In this document: one piece after another, positions 30,680 through 36,183 of the stretch
Numbering within the stretch: the stretch's first letter is position 1
How the letters are laid out: every line of letters starts with the position of its first letter
DNA from: an uncultured Prevotella sp.
GTDB lineage: Bacteria > Bacteroidota > Bacteroidia > Bacteroidales > Bacteroidaceae
DNA length: 36,183 nucleotides
Assembly (NCBI GenBank): GCA_905235905.1
Contig: CAJONO010000071.1
Location: 1 to 36,183 of the forward strand
Reading direction: 5' to 3'
The notes under the pieces: model-generated
Databases searched by the model: none
What the model saw: the letters and a program-made list of their open reading frames with translations, nothing else
Told to the model about the DNA's origin: nothing
Position numbers and translations under genes: made by a program

Positions 30680-33600
30680 TTACTTCTTCGTCACCTTAAT
30701 GTTCAGGTTAAAGTCGTCAAACTCAACCGGCTGTCCGTCGTTTTGAGTCAGCCGGATTTCGTCGGCCAATACCTGGCGGGCAATATAGTCGCCAAAGGCT
30801 TCGACAGCCTTTGAGGCAGCCTCGTTAGGCTCGATGTCGACGGTGATGCGGTCGGTTATCTCCAGTCCGCTCTTTTTGCGGATGTTCTGGATGCGGTTCA
30901 CCAGTTCGCGAGCCATACCCTCGTTCTTCAACTCGTCGGTCAGTGTAACGTCAAGTGCCACGGTCAGATTGCCCTCATTGCCCATCAGCCAGCCGGGGAT
31001 GTCCTCACTGATGATGTCGACGTCGGCAGCCTCAACAGTGAGGTTCTGGCCTTCCACGTTGATGCCGATGGTGCCTTCTTTCTCCAACTGGGCAATCTGC
31101 TCCTGCGTCAGGGCATCCACCTGAGCCGCAACGCCCTTCATCAGCTTGCCGAACTTCTTGCCCATCGTACGGAAGTTGCACTTCACCTTCTTCACTAAGA
31201 TACCGGCACCCTCGACAAACTTCACCTCTTTCACGTTCACCTCTTGCAGGAAAATCTGTTTCACGCTCTCAATGACAGCCTTCTGCTGGGCATCAACGGG
31301 CGGAATCATCAGCGTCTGCAGGGGCTGCTTCACCTTGATGCCCTCCTTGCGGCGCAGGGCCAACACAATGGTGGTGATGCGCTGGGCCACGTCCATGCGT
31401 TCCTCCAGGTCTTTGTCGACGAGGCTCATGTCGGCCACAGGGAACTTCTCTAAGTGTACGGAATCCAATGGACCGCCAAGGTCGCAGTAGAGACGGTCGG
31501 CAAAGAACGGTGCAAACGGAGCCAGCAGTTTCGACACCGTCAGCAGGCACTCGTAGAGCGTCTGGTAGGCGGCCAGCTTGTCTTCGTCCATCTCCTTGCC
31601 CCAGAAGCGCTTCTTGTTCAGGCGCACGTACCAGTTAGACAGGTCTTCGTCGACGAACTTGTCGATCAGACGGCCGGCACGGGTTGGGTCGTAATTGTTC
31701 AGTTCCGTCTCCACGCCCTTCACCAGCGAGTTCAGGCAAGACAGAATCCAGCGGTCGAACTCAGAAGGAGTAGCCCCATCTACTGCCTCCGAGGGGGCTT
31801 CATTAGTTTTGCCGATAGGGGCTATTGTGTCCCCCTCGGGGGACGACAGGGGGACTCCAGGGGCTTCGAAGCCATCCACGTTGGCATACATCGCAAACAG
31901 CGAGTAGGTGTTGTACAGCGTCCCGAAGAACTTGCGGCTGATCTCTGCCACGCCCTCGGGATCGAACTTCAGATTGTCCCACGGCTCGCTGTTGGTCATC
32001 ATATAGAAGCGAACGGCATCCGAACCGTATTTCTCGATCATGTCGAACGGGTTGACCACGTTGCCCACATGTTTCGACATCTTGTTGCCCTTGGCATCGA
32101 GCACCAAGCCCGTAGAGATAACATTCTTGAAAGCCACCGAGTCGAAGATCATCGTGGCGATGGCATGCAGTGTGAAGAACCAGCCACGTGTCTGGTCAAC
32201 GCCTTCGTTGATAAAGTCTGCCGGAAATGCTAACTTATTGTCAATCAGTTCTTTATTTTCAAACGGATAATGTATTTGTGCATAGGGCATCGAGCCAGAG
32301 TCGAACCACACGTCGACCAAGTCGCTTTCGCGCTTCATGGGCTTTCCGCTCTCGCTCACCAGCTTGATATAGTCCACGTAAGGACGGTGAACGTCAATTC
32401 TGCCGTAGTTCTCCTGCGACATGTCGCCCGGCACGAAGCCCTTGTCCTTCAGCGGGTTCGACGTCATCACACCGGCAGCCACAGCCTTCTCAATCTCGTT
32501 ATAGAGTTCTTCGAGACTTCCTATGCACTTCTCCTCTCCGTCCTCGCTGCGCCAGATGGGCAGCGGTGTGCCCCAGAAGCGTGAGCGTGAGAGGTTCCAG
32601 TCGTTCAGGTTGTCGAGCCAGTTGCCGAAACGGCCTGAGCCTGTCGACTCGGGCTGCCAGTTGATGGTCTTGTTCAGCTCGCTCATGCGCTCCTTCATCG
32701 ACGAGCTACGGATGAACCACGAGTCGAGCGGATAGTAGAGCACGGGCTTGTCCGTACGCCAGCAGTGGGGATAGTTGTGTACGTGCTTCTCAATCTTGAA
32801 CACCTTACCCTCGGCCTTCAGGTCCATGCAGATCGAGATGTCGAGTGTCTCATCCTTGTCGGTGAGCGTCTCGTCGTAGGCGTTTTTAACATAACGGCCA
32901 CTATACTTTTGCCATTTTTCTACGTCTACATATTTAGCTACGAAGTCTTTATCGAGATCTTCCACCAAGTAATACTTGCCCTGCAGGTCGACCACGGGAC
33001 GCTCGGCACCCTTCTTGTCGATGAGCACGATGGGACAGATGCCGGCTTTCTTGGCCACGAAGGCATCGTCGGCACCGAAGTTCGGAGCGATATGCACGAT
33101 ACCAGCACCATCTTCCGTCGTCACATAGTCGCCGGGGATAACGCGGAAGGCATCGCCCATCGGACGTATCATGGGCAGTAGCTGCTCGTATTCCATGCCT
33201 ACGAGTTCGGTACCCTTGTAGCGTCCCACCACGCGGTAGGGCAGGAACTTGTCGCCTTTCTTGAATTCAGGCATCTCGCCGCCGTCGGTAATCTCGGCTG
33301 CGGTATCGAAATAGGCCGGCACACGGGCATCGGCCAGAATCACGACGATTGGTTCAGCCGTATAGGGATTATAGGTTTCCAGGGCCACATAGTCAATCTT
33401 CGGCCCTACGCAGAGTGCCGTGTTGGCTGCCAGCGTCCAAGGGGTTGTAGTCCACGCCATGAAGTAGGTTTTCCCGACGGGCAAACCGTCGGGCACGGTG
33501 ACGGCCTTGAACAGGGCCGTGCAGGTGGTGTCCTTCACGTCGCGGTAGCAGCCGGGCTGGTTCAGCTCGTGAGAAGAGAGGCCCGTGCCGGCAGCAGGCG

Positions 33601-34165
33601 AGTAAGGCTGGATGGTGTAGCCCTTATAGAGCAGACCCTTCTGGTAGAACTGCTTCAGCAGGTACCACAGCGTCTCGATGTACTTGTTGTCGTAGGTGAT
33701 ATAGGGGTGGTCGAGGTCTACGAAGTAGCCCATGCGCTCGGTCAGCTCACGCCATTCGGCAGTGAACATCATCACGTTCTCGCGGCACTTGCGGTTGTAG
33801 TCCTCGGTCGAGATGTATTTTTCACTTTCCTTGTTGTCGATGTCGGCCTTGGTGATGCCCAGTTCCTTCTCCACGCCCAGTTCCACGGGCAGACCGTGAG
33901 TATCCCAGCCGGCCTTGCGCTTCACCTGGAAGCCCTGCATGGTCTTGTAGCGGTTGAAGGTGTCCTTGATCGAGCGGGCCAGCACATGATGGATGCCCGG
34001 ATGGCCGTTGGCCGAGGGAGGTCCCTCGAAGAATACGAACTGAGGACAGCCCTCGCGCTCGTCTATCGACCGGTGGAAGATGTCTTGCTCTTTCCACTTC
34101 TCTAAGATCTCGTTGTTTACCTTTGTCAGGTTCAAGCCGCTATATTCGGCGAATCTCTTTGCCAT
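30680..34165 (-). CDS. ileS: Isoleucyl-tRNA synthetase
   Basis: A 1161-residue class I synthetase that charges tRNA-Ile. The ATP-binding HIGH-type motif is in PPSANGHPGIHHVLAR near residue 50, the zinc-less editing domain follows, and KMSKH in DAKGNKMSKHVGNV is the KMSKS loop. The type is the long IleS of Bacteroidetes, close to the eukaryote-like group. Residues about 767-798 (EAPGVPLSSPEGDTIAPIG and on) are an insert encoded by the palindromic repeat at 31772-31867, between the catalytic core and the anticodon-binding domain (FDRWILSCLNSLV). The reading frame is intact on both sides. An ATG at 34165 was chosen; a TTG two codons earlier is also in frame. It is the first gene of the long - strand operon. 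Confidence 0.96.
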   Translation of the reverse strand: MAKRFAEYSGLNLTKVNNEILEKWKEQDIFHRSIDEREGCPQFVFFEGPPSANGHPGIHHVLARSIKDTFNRYKTMQGFQVKRKAGWDTHGLPVELGVEKELGITKADIDNKESEKYISTEDYNRKCRENVMMFTAEWRELTERMGYFVDLDHPYITYDNKYIETLWYLLKQFYQKGLLYKGYTIQPYSPAAGTGLSSHELNQPGCYRDVKDTTCTALFKAVTVPDGLPVGKTYFMAWTTTPWTLAANTALCVGPKIDYVALETYNPYTAEPIVVILADARVPAYFDTAAEITDGGEMPEFKKGDKFLPYRVVGRYKGTELVGMEYEQLLPMIRPMGDAFRVIPGDYVTTEDGAGIVHIAPNFGADDAFVAKKAGICPIVLIDKKGAERPVVDLQGKYYLVEDLDKDFVAKYVDVEKWQKYSGRYVKNAYDETLTDKDETLDISICMDLKAEGKVFKIEKHVHNYPHCWRTDKPVLYYPLDSWFIRSSSMKERMSELNKTINWQPESTGSGRFGNWLDNLNDWNLSRSRFWGTPLPIWRSEDGEEKCIGSLEELYNEIEKAVAAGVMTSNPLKDKGFVPGDMSQENYGRIDVHRPYVDYIKLVSESGKPMKRESDLVDVWFDSGSMPYAQIHYPFENKELIDNKLAFPADFINEGVDQTRGWFFTLHAIATMIFDSVAFKNVISTGLVLDAKGNKMSKHVGNVVNPFDMIEKYGSDAVRFYMMTNSEPWDNLKFDPEGVAEISRKFFGTLYNTYSLFAMYANVDGFEAPGVPLSSPEGDTIAPIGKTNEAPSEAVDGATPSEFDRWILSCLNSLVKGVETELNNYDPTRAGRLIDKFVDEDLSNWYVRLNKKRFWGKEMDEDKLAAYQTLYECLLTVSKLLAPFAPFFADRLYCDLGGPLDSVHLEKFPVADMSLVDKDLEERMDVAQRITTIVLALRRKEGIKVKQPLQTLMIPPVDAQQKAVIESVKQIFLQEVNVKEVKFVEGAGILVKKVKCNFRTMGKKFGKLMKGVAAQVDALTQEQIAQLEKEGTIGINVEGQNLTVEAADVDIISEDIPGWLMGNEGNLTVALDVTLTDELKNEGMARELVNRIQNIRKKSGLEITDRITVDIEPNEAASKAVEAFGDYIARQVLADEIRLTQNDGQPVEFDDFNLNIKVTKK
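31772..31867. repeat. In-frame GC-rich palindromic element, copy B (inside ileS)
   Basis: A 96-bp segment with CCCCCGAGGGGG and GAAGCCCC edges. Its reverse complement aligns with 3200-3301 at about 76 of 96 positions with two 3-base gaps, in the same frame. In both genes the peptide reads EAP..PLS.PEG.TI...G.K..EAP..AV.GA (dots are variable or gapped). It lies in a linker between two IleS domains where added residues may be tolerated. Confidence 0.88.
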
Positions 34166-34204
34166 TTTCAATCTTCAATTTTCAATTTTCATTTTTTGAA
34201 AGTG

Positions 34205-34236
34205 CAAAGGTAGAAAAAAATCCCCACGCCACCAAA
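34205..34236 (-). promoter_or_regulatory. Promoter of ileS and the long - strand operon
   Basis: Read on the - strand: TTTG at 34236-34233, a 20-base spacer and TACCTTTG at 34212-34205. This matches the Bacteroidetes consensus, with the ileS ATG 39 bases after the -7 box. Confidence 0.78.
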
Positions 34237-34262
34237 TATTAAATACTTTTTTAAAGAAATAG

Positions 34263-34293
34263 TTGTAGAATCCGAAAAAAGAACTTAACTTTG
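34263..34293 (+). promoter_or_regulatory. Promoter of ung
   Basis: TTG at 34263-34265, a 20-base spacer and TAACTTTG at 34286-34293. It is divergent from the ileS promoter, with 26 bases between the two -33 elements. The ung ATG follows 71 bases after the -7 box. Confidence 0.7.
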
Positions 34294-34364
34294 TAGCGTA
34301 AAAACAAACAGTTGATGCCTTTCAACACGACAACACGGCATCATGACAATAGAAAGCAAGCATT

Positions 34365-35030
34365 ATGAACGTACAGATAGAAGAGTCATGGAAACGACAT
34401 CTGCAAGGAGAGTTTGAAAAGCCCTACTTCCAACAGCTCACCGAGAGTGTGCGTAGGGAATACATGGCTGGTGCCTGCTACCCGCCGGGCAAGCTGATTT
34501 TCAACGCCTTCAACCTCTGCCCTTTCGATGCAGTCAAGGTGGTCATCATCGGGCAGGACCCCTACCATGAGCCTGGCCAGGCCCACGGGCTCAGCTTTTC
34601 TGTTCAGGAAGGAGTGATGTTCCCACCCTCGCTCGTAAACATTTTCCGTGAAATACACGACGACGTGGGTACTCCCATACCCACAAGCGGCGACCTGACA
34701 CGCTGGGCACAGCAGGGGGTACTGCTACTCAACGCCACGCTCACGGTGAAAGCCCACCTGGCCAACAGCCATGCCACGCTCGGCTGGCAGAACTTCACCG
34801 ATGCAGCCATCCATGCCCTTGCTCGCGAGCGCGAACATATTGTCTATATGCTGTGGGGAGGCTTTGCCCGTTCCAAGGCTTACATGATTGACAAGCAACG
34901 CAATCTCGTCCTCGAATCGGTCCATCCCTCGCCCCTCTCGGCCAATCGTGGCGGGTGGTTCGGGCAGCACCAGTTCTCACGAGCCAACCAATATCTTAAG
35001 GAGCAAGGATTAGCCCCTATTATATGGTAA
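34365..35030 (+). CDS. ung: Uracil-DNA glycosylase, family 1
   Basis: A 221-residue base-excision repair enzyme that removes uracil from DNA. The water-activating motif is GQDPYHEPGQAHGLSFSV with Asp65. The uracil-specific Asn is in LLLNATLTV, and the minor-groove loop is HPSPLSANRGGWFG with His187. Length is normal for UNG. It is transcribed alone, divergent from ileS, with its own promoter at 34263-34293. A palindromic element at 35047-35127 follows before the convergent SGNH hydrolase gene. Confidence 0.96.
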   Translation: MNVQIEESWKRHLQGEFEKPYFQQLTESVRREYMAGACYPPGKLIFNAFNLCPFDAVKVVIIGQDPYHEPGQAHGLSFSVQEGVMFPPSLVNIFREIHDDVGTPIPTSGDLTRWAQQGVLLLNATLTVKAHLANSHATLGWQNFTDAAIHALAREREHIVYMLWGGFARSKAYMIDKQRNLVLESVHPSPLSANRGGWFGQHQFSRANQYLKEQGLAPIIW

Positions 35031-35046
35031 AAAACGAAGCTACTCA

Positions 35047-35127
35047 AATTACCTCGCAATTCAGCATGAATTAGCCGATGGTTCAGTATGAATTAGACGC
35101 TAATTGATGCTGAATTGCAAGGTAATT
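35047..35127. repeat. Palindromic intergenic repeat downstream of ung
   Basis: Twenty-one-base arms (35047-35067 and 35107-35127) are complementary with one mismatch and carry the core GCAATTCAGCAT / ATGCTGAATTGC. The 39-base middle contains two GAATTAG units. The element is related in sequence to the 44-bp tandem repeats after secG (12313-12438). It lies between convergent ung and the SGNH hydrolase and may serve as a terminator for both. Confidence 0.75.
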
Positions 35128-35187
35128 CAACTTAGTCGGTATCACAACTTCTGAAATGCGTTTTCCAAACGGGGAAAAGACCGTTCC

Positions 35188-35862
35188 TCATTTCAGGTTC
35201 TTCACAATCTGGTCGGCTATCTGCCGCATGCCTTTCACCGAGGGATGGCCAGACTTTTTGTCGATACCCTCCAGACAGATGCAAGGCACACCGTAGTGCT
35301 CACAAATGGTTTTAGCCGATGATGTGACCTCAGGGGAAAGGCCATCATTGAGGATGAAATAAATCTGAGTGTTGACGTATCGGCGCGTCATCCACTGCAG
35401 CATGCGGGCCATAGCAGGCCGGAACGACCAGAGATCTTCAGTCGTAATGTTCTCATACTTAAACTCTCCGATGGGCGAACGGGCCCAGCTGTCGTTGGTG
35501 GCACCGAAGATGAAGATGATGTCTGGGCAACCCAGATTCTTCATGCGGCTGACAAACGAACGATTGGTATAGTCCTCTTTATTATAGCCAGTGTAGCAAA
35601 TGGTGGCTCCGCTAAAAGAGTTATTCGTCAGGAGCTGCCACCCCTGCTTCTTGATAAGCTGATGCCACCAAGTCTGACTGACATCGCTGACGTCAGTATG
35701 CCTCGAATCGTACTTTTCAAAATACCAAACGGCATTCGTGTCAGGAGTGAGATAGCCCTCGAAGGTACTGTAGGAGTCGCCCAGGACAGACACGGTCTTC
35801 GGCTGTGAAAAGCCTAACGCGCAGACGAGCGAGAACGAAAGAGATAGCAATAATCTTCTCAT
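35188..35862 (-). CDS. Secreted SGNH/GDSL-family hydrolase
   Basis: A 224-residue secreted protein with signal peptide MRRLLLSLSFSLVCALGFSQ. The four SGNH blocks are visible: GDSYS (Ser30), Gly in NNSFSGAT, Asn in GATNDSW, and His in GHPSVKGM, so the catalytic residues are all present. The fold covers esterases acting on acetylated sugars and lipids; the substrate is unknown. It has its own promoter at 35997-36028, and the palindromic leader repeat (35886-35998) lies between promoter and start, as in the first operon of the window. It converges with ung. Confidence 0.88.
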   Translation of the reverse strand: MRRLLLSLSFSLVCALGFSQPKTVSVLGDSYSTFEGYLTPDTNAVWYFEKYDSRHTDVSDVSQTWWHQLIKKQGWQLLTNNSFSGATICYTGYNKEDYTNRSFVSRMKNLGCPDIIFIFGATNDSWARSPIGEFKYENITTEDLWSFRPAMARMLQWMTRRYVNTQIYFILNDGLSPEVTSSAKTICEHYGVPCICLEGIDKKSGHPSVKGMRQIADQIVKNLK

Positions 35863-35885
35863 GATGCTTCCAGTATTACTAATTT

Positions 35886-35998
35886 TAGTAGGTCACGCTT
35901 CCATGCGTGACTTTTTATTGCAGATGATACGCTTCCAAGCGTGACTTTTTGTAGCGCATGTCACGCTGGGAAGCGCGACTTACTACTTGGACGCTGCA
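35886..35998. repeat. Palindromic leader repeat, copy 2
   Basis: A longer relative of 85-162: outer arms TAGTAGGTCACG and CGCGACTTACTA, with an extra internal hairpin (ACGCTTCCAAGCGTGAC). On the - strand it starts right at the -7 box of the SGNH hydrolase promoter and fills the 5' leader. The edge GCGTCCAAGTAGTA is shared with copy 1. Confidence 0.78.
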
Positions 35999-36028
35999 AA
36001 AATACAACTTTTTTCGGAGTGTGCCAAA
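35997..36028 (-). promoter_or_regulatory. Promoter of the SGNH hydrolase
   Basis: On the - strand: TTTG at 36028-36025, a 20-base spacer and TATTTTTG at 36004-35997. The leader to the ATG is about 135 bases and consists mainly of the palindromic repeat. Confidence 0.7.
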
Positions 36029-36051
36029 TTTATCGGCCAAAATTTCGGCTG

Positions 36052-36086
36052 ACAAAAATCCCTGCAACAGAACTACGGTTGCAGGG
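36052..36086 (-). terminator. Intrinsic terminator after tRNA-Gly
   Basis: On the - strand CCCTGCAAC and GTTGCAGGG form a 9-bp stem around a 9-base loop, followed by ATTTTTGT. It lies 12 bases after the tRNA 3' end. Confidence 0.8.
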
Positions 36087-36098
36087 ACAGATACCTGA

Positions 36099-36170
36099 GC
36101 GGAATACGGGACTCGAACCCGCGACCCTCGGCTTGGGAAGCCAATGCTCTACCAACTGAGCTAATTCCGC
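36099..36170 (-). tRNA. tRNA-Gly (anticodon CCC)
   Basis: The 72-base gene folds as a full cloverleaf: acceptor GCGGAAT/ATTCCGC, D arm GCTC..GAGC, anticodon stem TTGGC/GCCGA with loop TTCCCAA, and T arm GCGGG-TTCGAGT-CCCGT. The anticodon CCC reads GGG (Gly). CCA is not encoded, as is usual in this group. A terminator follows at 36052-36086; the promoter would lie beyond the window end. Confidence 0.95.
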
Positions 36171-36183
36171 AACACTTGCATCA

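Noticed and set aside
85..36000. The two leader repeats as ends of one mobile element spanning the window
   Set aside because: They enclose housekeeping genes such as ileS, mfd and secG, there is no transposase, and the match is explained by an interspersed repeat family.
35941..36159. Open frame of 72 codons on the + strand near the window end
   Set aside because: Runs through the palindromic leader repeat, the terminator and the complement of tRNA-Gly; the ending matching tRNA complement is a known annotation artefact.

Overview
The window looks like chromosomal DNA of a Bacteroidales bacterium, most likely Prevotella or a close relative (Segatella, Xylanibacter). The basis is: lipoproteins with Cys-Ser-Ser-Asp-Asp type mature ends; promoters of the Bacteroidetes form TTTG-N19/20-TAnnTTTG; no clear Shine-Dalgarno sites; the families DUF3256 and DUF4296; and gene orders familiar from that group (sigma-54 activator/LptE/TPR protein/SecG, and ileS/TraR-DksA/lspA/DUF4296). 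I see no phage, insertion sequence, CRISPR array or plasmid gene.

Region 1 (1-8084, + strand) is a six-gene accessory locus of secreted and lipid-anchored proteins. It holds a BMP/PnrA-like binding lipoprotein, a lipoprotein joining a LivJ-like binding domain to a legumain-type (C13) cysteine peptidase, two related alpha/beta-hydrolase lipoproteins, a small lipoprotein and an outer-membrane beta-barrel. Region 2 (8085-12302, +) holds cysK with its own promoter, then a sigma-54 activator whose frame runs without a stop into an LptE-like lipoprotein, a TPR protein and secG. The stretch 12303-12783 has no gene but carries 44-bp tandem repeats, hairpins and a probable bidirectional terminator.

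Region 3 (12784-17516, - strand) is an operon iorA-iorB-nitroreductase-DUF2520-kdsC-maf. Region 4 (17514-20182, -) encodes a FadL/OmpP1-like outer-membrane protein and a Tyr/Trp/Gly/Ser-rich secreted protein. Region 5 is prmA (+), which overlaps tail-to-tail with the last gene of Region 6. Region 6 (21171-34236, -) is an eleven-gene same-strand run: ileS, a DksA/TraR protein, lspA, a DUF4296 lipoprotein, a 74-residue protein overlapping it, a nucleoside transporter, a DUF151 nuclease, rsmE, a DUF3256 protein, mfd and a Gph-like phosphatase. Region 7 holds ung (+), an SGNH hydrolase (-) and tRNA-Gly(CCC) (-).

The most striking feature is a GC-rich palindromic element of about 100 bp, present twice in this window. 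Both copies are inserted in frame inside unrelated genes (the C13 peptidase and ileS), in the same reading frame, and both strands stay open. Two other interspersed palindromic families also occur: one in the 5' leaders of the first operon and of the SGNH hydrolase, and one downstream of secG and ung. A third notable point is the in-frame join of a cytoplasmic DNA-binding regulator to a lipoprotein signal and LptE domain.
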